A stretch of 64,000 nt of DNA, taken from positions 7,207,349 through 7,271,348 of the forward strand of contig CM038918.1 of assembly GCA_021904315.1 (NCBI GenBank), in the 5' to 3' direction. Shown piece after piece: positions 1-11,163 of the stretch (positions are counted from its first letter, which is position 1; each line of letters starts with the position of its first letter). The notes below the pieces were generated by a model that saw only the letters and a list, made by a program, of their open reading frames with translations, was not told the origin of the DNA and searched no databases. The position numbers were made by a program, and so were the translations under genes. Source of the DNA: Sphagnum magellanicum. Taxonomy: Eukaryota; Streptophyta; Sphagnopsida; Sphagnales; Sphagnaceae.

Positions 1-1720
1 CTTTGACAAACACACCCTTGACATCTAACATGCTACCAATAATATTCAAGACTGTTAAATCAAAGAAGTTGAAATCAACTCCACCCACACTTTGGACGAC
101 ATCAAAAGGATGAAACTTTTGTTTAAACTTCACATAACAAAATCCCTACGCCTTACCCACAACAAAAAACTTAAACCCCATCCTTCGCACAAGGAACAAA
201 AACAAAAAAACTTTGAAAATGAATGCAAAGGGTTAGAAGTTAGAAGGGTGTTCACTTAATGTACTACATGTGTTGAACAATTGATAGATTTAAAGATTGG
301 CTTAGAGCTTTAAATTTAACAAGGTCACAATGCACAACAAATCATTTTAAACTTCCAATTTTGATTCGACAATAGCACAATGCACAAAAACCATTTAGAT
401 GTTTCACATTTGATTCTACAAGAGCATAATGCACAATAAATAACTCAAAGCACAACAAAAAAAAACCTTAGAGCCATTCACTAATAAAAAAATAAAAAAT
501 TGAAGCCTTTGCATTCACCAATGGCTAACACAACACATCAAGATGAAGAGAAGCAAGAGGAACTCACACCTACACAAGGAGAAATGTAAAAAGTTGAAAG
601 TGAAACAACTTGTGTCACACCAAGCTTTGTCAAGTTTCATCATTGCACAATGAGCAACAATGATGACAAAACAAAAAGAATTTGTACTCACCCTACCTTT
701 CTATCATTACTTTGTGTATCTGGGCCACCCAGACATGAAAGCTTGAAAAGGGCTGAAGGCACATATACATATCGTTCAACCCTAAAAAACCTGAAACCCT
801 GAATTCCAGATATGCATAGCTCATAGGATACATATCGGAGCACAAGCACATATTAGGACGGATATGGAAATGTATCAGGTTACTAGGGAAAAAAATCTGC
901 TTGATGGGGAACATGCATCAAGATATACCAGTGAATGACATCTGCTGGAAATTTATAACATTTGTTTTTTGTATAAATCACAACTTCAGGATATGTATCT
1001 ATACATATCCACCATTTATACATGTTTTGATAACCGGACTCAACTGGATAACCAGACGACACTGGTTCAAAACCAGGGCTGCCACACAGTGATAACAAAT
1101 CAACATCCCATCTCAACCTTGCACCCTCATACAGGCTGCTCACCAATACCAAAATGGTTTTGCTTCAGGGCTTCTCAATTCACTTTCCTCCAAATATGAA
1201 AACACCTTGACCTATTATGCTGCCCACATTCATGCCCTTTAACCAAAGCCAACAGCCCAGTATCATTTGGCCAATTAAATTCAATGGAATGATCTATAAA
1301 TTCCAGGTTGTGATCAACAGTTTTGGCAAATCCTTCACCTCCAAGTTACACTTCAAGCTTTCATCTATTTCAGGGTTTGGTCAACCAATTCTCACACAAA
1401 CCTTGAAGTCTCAACTAATTTCATCATTTATTCATGCAAACTGCAAGTTGCAGTTTGTCTTTGTTTTGTTTTGTGGCAAAGTTTTTGCAACTGGGTGACC
1501 AAAAACAGAGGCTGTGACCAAAACATCCTTTAAAGTGCTTCTAAGGGGCTGCCACTCATGCAAAAGATCTTTTCAGGAAAAATGGCCCAAATTTGGCGAA
1601 CTCCTCTTGTGGATGATCCCCACTACCTCACTACCTCACAAAATTGAAAACAAACCCTGATTGCAAGTCTAAGATATTAATTTTATGAAAAATCAGAAAC
1701 TAAAAAGCAACTTATGTCAT
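1..1720. other. non-coding flank, no gene recognised
   Basis: AT-rich sequence with only short open frames on both strands. None shows a recognisable domain, codon periodicity or splice-linked continuation. Around 430-690 the text is rich in AACA and CACAA words, as in much of the intergenic DNA here. It may include decayed mobile-element DNA, but nothing can be assigned. Confidence 0.5.
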
Positions 1721-2370
1721 TATAGATTACTAGTGGGTACCCATGACGGTCGGACACAATCCGCCCGTGCCTGGCTTTTTTTTTTTCTTCACTTGGATGG
1801 TCCTAAGACTCCCATATATACTCAAACCATAGTTAAATGGAATTGAAGGTGAAAGAACCACAACCCAAACCCCCACTCTACCCTTCACCCCAAACCCATC
1901 CCCCAAAAAACCTAAAAATTTGAAGCCTAATACCCTCTTCTTCTTTTTTTCAACAAATTCTTGATATATTGATACCTACACAGAAAACCTAATTTTAGAA
2001 GCCATGCAAGTCCTATTAGGAGCCGCGACACCTGGGTTGCTGCCGTGTTGCTGCATTTGGCTCTCAGGACCTGGCTCTCAGGACCTGGGTCGCTGGTAGC
2101 CGGTGGTCAGTTATCTCTCTGCACGGCTGTGCAAAATGTGAACTTTGGGAGAGCAAGAAGAAGGCAAGCTGTGCGCGATGGCAAGAGCGGTGGCGGCCTC
2201 GTTTGTATCTAAATTATCTGGAGGCCGGGCCGGTTCTGCCATAGAAAACTGCATTGGTATTGCCGCCATAGCTAAATACAGAGGCCGGCCGGTTCTGCCA
2301 TAGAAAATGCAGAGGCCGGAATTGTCGTCGGACAGACAGACAGACAGAACAAGTGAATTTATATAGTAGA
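1721..2370 (+). mobile_element. dispersed element with GACA-repeat tail (unclassified)
   Basis: A block that differs from its surroundings. It opens near 1721 with TAGATTACTAGTGGGTACC, runs through a poly-T stretch and a C-rich stretch, then becomes GC-rich from about 2020. A segment built on GAGGCCGG and CCGGTTCTGCCATAGAAAA occurs twice (about 2220-2260 and 2280-2310). It ends in CGGACAGACAGACAGACAGA followed by an AT-rich tail near 2370. A second tail of the same design lies at 18546-18590. No terminal inverted repeat, coding sequence or clear target duplication was found, so the class (LINE, SINE or Helitron-like) stays open. Confidence 0.45.
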
Positions 2371-3075
2371 TATATTATGTATATGTCGATGTCATGACTT
2401 GTGCCATTGTTAAGATGTACCTTCTAATCAAACTGAACAGCCTTCAAAAAGAAAGCTTGAAGAGCATTGAGCCTCTTCTCAATGATGGTTCAGCACATAA
2501 ATCAAATGGCTGGTTGCTTCATCATTACCAGAAGAGAGACGTAAACAAGACCAATGATACAAAATGCAACACCATTATAACAGACCCACAAAACTTTGAC
2601 CATCCAAGTTTCCTCAGTTACAGTATGAACCAAAATGTCAAAACCCAAAACTTTAAATGTTCAAGTCTCCTAAGTTATTAACCAAAATGTCAAAATTCAA
2701 AACTTCAAATGTTGAAGAGCTTTGCAAGATTACCTTGCAGACTGCTATATTGACAATCATATCCTAATTAGAACATGACCACATATAGCAAATACACGTT
2801 TTCAAAGCAGTTCATTCAGTGCAGGGCTGTGATTACATCATGCCAAGTAGCAGATTGTTGCAGGACTGTTCATAGTCTTACAATCCGATTCATGGTGAGA
2901 CTAACCCAACAAGACCGTGACTGACAAAATTCGCTCCCCTTTCAAATCCCAGAGCACTTGAATCTTCAGACATGAACATAGTAACATAAACATGAGCTTC
3001 ATTTCATCTTTGTAGGAAGATTTGATATCGCAATTCCCGACTGCACAAGGTGAATCATTCATTAATTTCATTCAC
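2371..3075. other. 3' flank of SSRP1
   Basis: Downstream side of the minus-strand SSRP1 gene; it should contain its 3' UTR and polyadenylation region. A short local duplication built on CAAAATGTCAAAA and AACTT(C/T)AAATGTT lies at about 2630-2715. No convincing reading frame was seen. Confidence 0.5.
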
Positions 3076-6000
3076 TCACTCATCATCATCACTGCCTTCA
3101 GATTCTTCCACATCTGCTTCTATTTGTCCTCCACCACTTTTGTAGCCTATCATTTGCTTCTTGTAGCGCTCCTGATCAACCCTTGTTTCAGCTTCGTAAG
3201 GCTCTTTTTCAGTTGCTGTACAAGGTCAAACCACAGAGATCAGGACTGCTATTGGCTCAAATTGAAAACCTCTAGCTGCAGCAGACAAAAGCAAACCATA
3301 GTGAGGATCGAATTTAAGACCCAATCCCCCAAGCTCACTATTTACACTGCTAAATTCTAGAGGCCTGCAGATACAACAAAACCTCCGGAGTTCTTGGTTT
3401 TCTAGGCCATACTACTCAACTTCATGCAACAATGACTATGAACTCTTCCATTTCTAAGCATAGATCTTTCTGACGCATCCTGAATTCGGAGCTACAGAGC
3501 AGCAGTTAATGTGGGAAAAAGATATACCCATTTGGAAAAGAGGAGACCCATCATAGAGTGATCAACATTAGTGGCATACCTGACATTCTTTTCCATTTCT
3601 CACCAATGGACTTTGAAACCTCCTGAAATGCCATGCTTGGCTGGTCTCCATCCTCTTTCATTCTCTGCCAAGCCAAGAAGCACAGGTCTATTATGATCCT
3701 CACTGCTCTAGTCTTCTAATGCAGCAGCTGTAATTGTCATCAAAGAAGTCTGAGGGCAGGTGAGGATGTCCAGAAGTGTACCTTCCGCTCAGCTAGCTGG
3801 AAGCGCATAAAGGCACTGAGGGCCCGTTTTGGTGCATTTGGATCCTTTTTCCTCCGTTTCTTCTTTTTGCTTCCATCTTCATTATCTTTCTCTTTTCTTC
3901 GTTTCTTGGCTGCAGGTTTGGTCAATATGGTTTCCTTCTTCTTTTTATCCTTTTTGGCCGGCCTATCCTCCTGCAAATCAGCAAATGATCGGAGAATTGT
4001 TTACAACAAGAACACCTGCATTCATACTACTGGATAGACCAGTAAAAGCAGTAAAGAATGAGAGAAAACACACACACACAAGAGCACAAACATTGGTTTG
4101 GGGCTTTCCAGATTGCTATGCATCGATGAAATCTATAATGCACATGAGGAAAGAAATCAAGAAATTGGAACTGGGGAAAATGGATGAGACAGCAGAATGC
4201 TGCATGTCAGGGAGAGAACCACATTTGTAACCAAAATGATGGGTCATAAACCAAACCTCAGAATCAGCTTCAGCATCATCACTACCATCTGCATCCTCCC
4301 CCCCAGATTCATCTGTGGGGGACCCAGCATCATCCTTCTCTGCCACGAAATCCTCATCCTGCACTCATCTCATGCAGACAAACCACACAACTCCTAAGCA
4401 GCTGATGGACAGCCACTTGGCTTGCATGTGCTTTTAAAGAGGAACATGAGAGGAGATTGAACAGTGGAGCAAACCCCTTTGACATATTGACAGTATATCA
4501 GGAAAGCAATTATAATGATTAGTTCGTAGAGGGTTTCAGAGGAGAAGGGAGAGCAAGGAGGAGGGAAAACCTCCTCATCACTGTCTTCAGCACCAAGCCC
4601 TGCAGCCCCACTTTCACGTTCACTTCGGATGCGATTGAGATGTGGGTCCACACCATCATCATCTGATCCTTCGAGTGCTGCTGCCACCCCACTTGTACCT
4701 TGTGCATCTCCCAAATTCATGATCTTCAAACTCTTGGAACTGCAAGTGACATAAGGGTTGTTACATCAAACCACTACAACTGAGACAAAAGAACTTTCAA
4801 ACACTTCAAATTACAACAGCAGGCAGATGATGGTACTCAATGTAGGTGAAGGAGCCAGAAAGGGATAGGGAAACCTGATAAAATTGAAGAGGTTGTGGTA
4901 CTCATTACGCTGAATATTTCTGAACTGGTGCTCCTGTTCACTCTTCAGACGGATGAGAAGATCAAAGTAGTGCGAAGATATGCTGCTGGTGCCTGCTGCA
5001 CCATGCCTTTCAAACTCCAGATACTCAATCTGCACCAGACCAGAAAAAAGGACTTAAACTGGTAACATCTCATTGGAAAATCAAATGATACTTTCTTTCT
5101 GTGTTCCAATCTCCAATGAACTAGTCCAATGGATATATGGTCAAGCTCCTACTACCTCCTCATGAAGAATAAGTGTTGGGGGCTTTGGCAGGAAAAAGAA
5201 ACTCTTCTCCAGAGGGTACAATGTGCCCTCCTCTGCTTTGAGTGAAGCTCGCACACAATACCCATCCTGACTGCTACGGAATTTTCCAGGTCGGGTGACT
5301 TTGGCCCCCGAAAGCCCCCGTAAAATTTGTGAGAACACATCATGTGACAAATCCTGTATGCACACAATGTCCTGAGTTCAGAAACATATAATAGTAACAC
5401 CAAGGCCACAGAAACAAATGGGTGTCTGCGAATAATACATGACAAGCAACAGTAACAGGGCAAGGAACCTCTGAAGGTGAACTACAGAAACTCCCAACAT
5501 ACATGTCAGTAGGAAGGTTTGAAAACCAAGAGACCTTGTATGATGGTTGAAGCCGGTCCTTGTATTTAGTGTTGAGAAGCTCCTCATTCATAGAAAGAGC
5601 ACACTCTGCTATCTCCTCTGAAGGAAACTGTGTATTGATAATCCAAAGGAATATGCATAGAGACATTGGCATCAGCAATGAAAAATGAGTATCATCACTT
5701 ACATGTACATGCTAGCAATTCCTCAGTGACCCACCAAAGTGCCATAAATTGGTTCCAACTGAGATCCACTTAACTAAATGACCACTCAATAGACCACCAA
5801 ACAAAACACACATATCATGCATAGGTAAACTGACTTTTACCTGGAGCACAATGTGGGGGTAAAAGGTTTGGCCCTTTCGTATTGGAGGGTCCAAAGTAAT
5901 CACCACAAATGTATGTGGTTGATTGCTCTGCAGTATACAATCTGCATTATTAGATAATAATAATATGTTGCACCAGTTATAGCCTCAGCATATCAAAATG

Positions 6001-8675
6001 CAGAGTGAAGCCCTGTACAGAACAATTGTGAAGATGCTGAAACTTTCAGACACAAATCTAAGTACCCCCAGTTGGTCTAGGAGAAATCTCAAAGAGTAAA
6101 CTTCATTCTTAAAAAGACCAATTTGTCATAATTCTCAAATTAGACCTTCATTTCAATATCAGCTGAACTACGAAAAGTCAAGCCTTGTGTAAATGTAGAT
6201 GCAAAACAACAGTGACAACAATTAATAGTTTTGGAAACTTAAGGGAACACCTTTGGAAGGATAAAAAGGCGGACAACACTATTATATTGAATCTTGAAGT
6301 CATTTGCTTGTCCTTGCAGTCGCAGAAATGATGAATGCAGCTCCACATTGTATCGACCTCTACATGCAAAGATGGAACAATTAAAACCCCCCTAACCTTT
6401 GAATGCAAGCCTAGTGGCACCCATGTCAAAATTTGGCAAATATTCAACTACCTCAAGCTTCATAAATGCAATCATTATTTCAGAGTACACTTGAAAACCA
6501 GTCCAATGTAGCAGGGACATGCTCAGAACTTGATACTAAAAGCATGATTAATGTACTAGATGGAGTCAATCTCAACCAACTGTCAAGATATAGATGCAAG
6601 CAAACATACATTGCAAACCTGTATGGCTAAATCAAATTAGGTCAAGGCTGAAGCAAGCATACCTTGGTGTCAGGATATGAACATCCTCAAACAAGGCAAT
6701 AGCTTCTGCACCTGAGGGCCCAACATCGGCCATAGACAATATCTTCTCACGAAAAACCTGCTAGACAGCAAGGCCAGTATCAGGCACAGGCACATTGTTA
6801 CAGTCTGTGGTTGTGGATGCCCATTCTTCCCAGTTTAAACCCAGGTAACCACATATCCTTTTTAGTGACCCGACTAGCTTTTGTTGGCTGAGTTGGCTCT
6901 TGTGGGTCACACCTAGCATGATGGCTCACATCCATTTGCAAGGTGGTCACAACTCCCAACCACTTCAGCTATTGGCTAGATGCTCCAACAGAATCTTTGT
7001 AATGTGAATTGAATCCACAATCAAACTGAAAGCATGAAGAGTAATTGTGGGGCACCTGAGCTGGTGGATGCTCTTCATCCCCGACATAAGAGGTATTTGT
7101 TGATGGGATATGAAAGCTTAGCTCCATCAGTGTATCTTTCTGCAAAAGCCAGCAAAGTCACAATTCCTCAAAAGTCTAGCGCAACCACTTATGAAGGTAT
7201 GCTGAAACTGTCCTCCTGTTTCTATGCTGTTGAGGACACAGATCACTACTATATAGGAACCTGATCAGCCAACTTCACCAGGATTGCTAGATATAAACAG
7301 GTCAGCTGTCAGAGGTGTCAGCAAGGAAGGTTCAGTCAGCAGTATTCAACAGCAGATAATGGATAATGGAACCTCTGAGAATGGAATCTCAAGGCTTCAG
7401 ACTCTTCACAGGGGGGCCTTTTTCTCTGTGTCATGTCATGGAATAGCAGCTTCACCCAAAAACTTTCAAACAGAAAAGTTCCAAGGCCCATAAATTTCCA
7501 TAAGACAATGTTGTTCAGCAAATATGCAAAAAAGCTTAATGAAAACTCTACTCTGGCAACCTACCTCATTTGCACCAGTAGTGTCATCCACATGGAATTC
7601 GAGTACCACTTCATTCTTGCCTTGCATCTGTGTCTGTGCAACATCGGGTATCGAGACATCGAAAGCATGCTTGCCACCCACAGTGAATGCCAGACTATTG
7701 CCTGACACCATCTCAGCATGATCACTACCCTGCTATGAACTAATATTGGAAGAGCCTACAACAACAACAATAACATTTCCTGAATCCTGCTGCAAAAATC
7801 CACCTACAACTGGTTTGCAACAAAATTGGGACCAAACCCTAAGAGCGAAATGGTAAAGAGAAGAAAACCTTCTAAGACAGCATCGCCCCAATTGCGGCCA
7901 CTGATGGCAAGTGGCTTGTCTTCAGGGGCAATCCCCATGTTCACAGTTATGTATGTGCTCAAGCTTGTCATGTCCTACAAAATTGGAAGAAAGCAAAACC
8001 CTATCTGGGTTTAGTTCAGCCAAACAAAAACAAAAATAACTGAAAATCATCAGTGCAAAAGAAACAGCAGAATGTTTATGACCATTGCAACCTGCTCTCG
8101 GAAGCCATTGAACTTGACATCTTGACCAGCCTTCAACTTGACACCAAGCTGGTATCCCTTGGGCACACGAGTCCAGCTCAAGCTAGAAATCTCATTTTTT
8201 GGCACCTCAACTTCCTTGCCACCCCCTATCTTCCGCCAGTAAAACCCTACTGGATTAATCCTCAATTGCCCCGGATTCTGTTTCAGTTGCACACAGGCAC
8301 ACACACACAAACCCAATATTATGACATTTGAGCACCACCAAAAATTCCAGTTCTGAACTCTGCCTGAAGTGCTAAACCCTAAGGACCCAAAATGACATTT
8401 GAGCACCACCAAAATTCCAGTTCCGAACTCCGCCTGAAGTTCTAAACCCTAAGGACCCAATATGACATTTAAGCACCACCGAAGTTCCAGTTCTGAACTC
8501 CGCCTGCCTGAAGTGCTAAACCCTAAGGAACCAATTCTGTCGGTTAGAAACAGCTGGGGAAAAAAAAGGAAAAAAGACCAGCAATAAGGGAACAGCAGCA
8601 GCAGCATCGCACCGTGCCTCCTCGACCACCAAGTAGTATGTTCCCAAATTGATGCGGAGCTGCAAGATCTGCCAT
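3076..8675 (-). CDS. SSRP1: FACT complex subunit SSRP1 (HMG-box histone chaperone)
   Basis: SSRP1 pairs with SPT16 in FACT, which moves H2A-H2B during transcription and replication in the nucleus. Coding exons on the minus strand: 8675-8613, 8277-8092, 7974-7869, 7701-7565, 7139-7056, 6757-6663, 6359-6251, 5927-5841, 5627-5535, 5353-5156, 5029-4875, 4739-4571, 4358-4257, 3970-3782, 3664-3580, 3215-3076. They total 1998 nt, giving 665 aa, near the usual plant length; all introns are GT-AG and phases join. The start is ATG followed by an N-terminus ending GGRGGT, as in plant homologues. Visible parts are the N-terminal and SSrecog/PH-like region (about 1-330, with LEFHVDDT and DPPIRKGQT), a second PH-like domain (about 340-440), an acidic stretch (about 480-530), a lysine-rich linker, an HMG box from about 571 ([12 protein letters not shown]) to 641, and an acidic C-terminus. 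The C-terminal HMG box is typical of plant and animal SSRP1 and absent from yeast Pob3. Confidence 0.97.
8321..8533 (+). repeat. three-copy ~70-bp tandem repeat in SSRP1 intron 1
   Basis: Three head-to-tail units start near 8321, 8392 and 8462. Each has ATGACATTT, AGCACCACC, TTCCAGTTC and GAACTC, and ends with TAAACCCTAAGGA, which contains a telo-box (AAACCCTAA). The third unit has an extra CCTG. The array lies wholly inside the first intron of the minus-strand gene, just inside its 5' end. Confidence 0.85.
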
Positions 8676-9010
8676 CGTTGCCCCCTTTTTCTTTCTTGAA
8701 AAGTTTCCAAAACGAGGGGGGGAAAACAGCGAGAGAGAGAGAGAGAGAGTGACTGATCACCACGCACCCACCCACCCACCCACTCTCCCACTCTGAAAAC
8801 CTTCCCGCTCCCCCAGTCCTGCAGAGCGATTCTTCTTTTTCCTCCGACTCACTGATGGGTGCTCGGGTCTGATGCAAAGCTAGGTGTCTCCGGCGTTCTA
8901 TGACGTGAACCCCAATAGATCCAGCAAGTTTTAGAAAACAGAGGGACGAAGAGAAACACGCAGAGTTGCAGCTTCCTCCTCGCGTCTCTCTAAACCCTTA
9001 CGCCTCGCGG
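8676..9010 (-). promoter_or_regulatory. SSRP1 5' UTR and promoter-proximal region
   Basis: Lies directly upstream of the SSRP1 ATG. Read on the minus strand it has a (CT)n tract (about 8731-8751 on the plus strand as GA repeats) and a (GGGT)n tract, both common in plant 5' leaders. A TGACG-type motif lies near 8900 and a near telo-box (TAAACCCTTA) at 8991-9000. No transcription start can be placed from sequence alone. Confidence 0.5.
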
Positions 9011-9863
9011 CCCTTGTGCAAGGACCCGGCTTGTGGAGGTCTCCTTTGACGTCTCTGGGTTCTCAAGAGCGTGTCGGTGGCCTAAGGGCCGAGAACTGGG
9101 TCGTTCTGGGAACGAGGGCCCAACGCAAGGTGCGAACCGATCATGTGTCGGACCCAAATTCCCAGAACAGACCCCTTCTTCGAGGGGCTTACCCAGGCTC
9201 TCTAAACCCTGACACTGTCACGGCCCTTGTGCAAGGACCAACCTGTGGAGGTCTTCTTTGACGTCTCTAGGCTTTGAAGAGTGTGTTGGTGGTATAAGTA
9301 CGTAGCTGTAGGGTAAGGACTGAAAATAAGATCGTTCTAGGAATGAGGGCCCAATGCAAGGTGCAAGTCAACCATGAGTGGGACCCCAATTCCCAAAATA
9401 GACCCTTTCTTCAAGGGGCTTACTTGGGCTCTCTAAAGCCTAAAGCCATCACAACCCTTGTGGAGGTCTTATTTGATGTCTCTAGGCTCTGATGTCGGTG
9501 GCATAAGTAAGTAGGTGTAGGATAAGGACTAAGAACGGAGTTGTTTTGGGAGCAAGGGCCTAGTGCAAGGTGTGAGCCAGGCATACGTGGAGCTCAAATT
9601 CCTAGAATGTCCCTTCTTTGAGGGTATTACCCAGATTCTCTAAACCCTAACATTGTTGTGGCCCTTGCGCAAGGACCTTGTGGAGGTCTTCTTCAATGTC
9701 TATAGACCCTAAAGAGTTTGTTGGTGGTTTAGGTAGATAGGTGTAGGGTAAGGATTCAGAAGGGGGTCATTCTAAGAATGAGGGCCCAACGCAAGCTGCA
9801 AATCGAACTTGTGTAGGACCTTAATTCTTATAATGGGCCCCTTTTCTGAGGGGCTTACTTGGA
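9011..9863 (+). repeat. four-copy ~207-231-bp tandem repeat
   Basis: Four diverged direct copies begin at about 9011, 9224, 9455 and 9662, each opening with CCCTTG. Shared blocks in order are TGTGGAGGTCT, GATGTCTCTAGG-like, GTTGGTGG, GAGGGCCCAA, CAAGGTG, GAGGGGCTTAC and CTCTAAACCCT. The first copy is the most GC-rich. Later ones carry many C-to-T and G-to-A changes, as expected from deamination of methylated cytosines. No copy has a conserved reading frame. Confidence 0.9.
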
Positions 9864-11163
9864 GTAGGGCCTTGCCCTAGTGACTCACTAGGAGGCTGAA
9901 TGTGACCTAGGGGATACGTTTTGTGGTGTGAAGGTCCATAGGTAGTTAAGAACGAAATGCCAATAAAGTGTGAAAAAGAAAAAGAAAAACTACAAAGGGC
10001 TTTAACCACCCAACCAAAAACTACATAAGAGTCAATGAAAGAAAAAACAAATTAGGAAAAATTTAAATGTGTGAGAAAAAAAACAACTCAAAATTTCCAA
10101 TACATTTCAAATGTATGACCAAAACCTAAATAAATACACATGACCCAAAAATTGAAATTTTTAATATAACACCAAAAAACTATGATAGGTATATAACTGG
10201 AACAATTGGAATTAAAATTAAATCTTACATCTGTGACCCAAATCTAAATAGAAAAACAAGTTATCAAAAAAATTAAATTAGAAACGAATTTTAAGCATGC
10301 AGCCAAAAATTTCATATACAATTGACCAAAATAGAAGATTAATTAAAAAGTGCAACTGGAAAAAGAGAAATTGAAATTTGATTTAAAATGGTCAACAGAG
10401 GGGAAAAAAAAAAAAAAGTATTTTAAATGTGCAACCTAAATATACATACAATATGCCAAAAAAATTGACAAGTGACAATGTTGTCAACATGCTCAAGGCT
10501 AGAGACTCATGAACAATTGTACCCTGGGATAAACAAATTGTGGACTTCAAAATAGGTTTTCTCACAACTATAAAGACCCAGGATTTGTAGGCTACTGAAA
10601 TGTTAAAATCTGTTTCTTCCTAAAATCTAAACAAATTCAGAAAAAATATCACTCAAAGGCAAAGTTTGGCCCATGCCAGTTTTGAGCCCTGTGAAGCTAC
10701 AAATCACAGAGCACAGGTCATGCCTGTAGAATTCCATTATTCTGTGAAGGTGAATTGCCAGAGAGTAAAAATAGTGGTTTCTAAAAATTCCATTCCCTGG
10801 CCACTAAGGTGGAATTTTAGCGTTTGAAAGTCATTTGTACTACTACTCTTGCACATCTCTCTGTCACTTGTTGCTAATGTACCACCAGACCACTGATATC
10901 TGCAACACCAAGTGAGCTGAGCCAAGAAGATTCTGCGCATAGCCACAGCTTGCCAGTGTTCAATATAGACATAGCAATTGGTTGCAGCTTGTGGGTAATC
11001 AATGGTGCATTGGACCGTGGAGTCTTGAGAGGATTACAGGCAACCCAAATGTGTTAACAAAATGATTTCAGTGCACAAACAGGCACTCACTATCGCATTT
11101 ACAGGCTGCTGTGCAAATTACTACCATGTCTCAATTGGTGATTTATGCTCTGGCCTGGATGAA
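9864..11163. other. intergenic, 3' side of TRS120
   Basis: AT-rich with A-runs at about 9970-10430, then more mixed sequence from about 10480 that may include the TRS120 3' UTR. Open frames are short and show no domain. Nothing else was recognised. Confidence 0.5.

Noticed and set aside
7466-7530. A minus-strand CLMEI segment resembling the SSRP1 motif after the dimer region
   Set aside because: The frame ends at once in a stop without the rest of the motif. The true exon at 7139-7056 carries [12 protein letters not shown] and joins both neighbours in phase.
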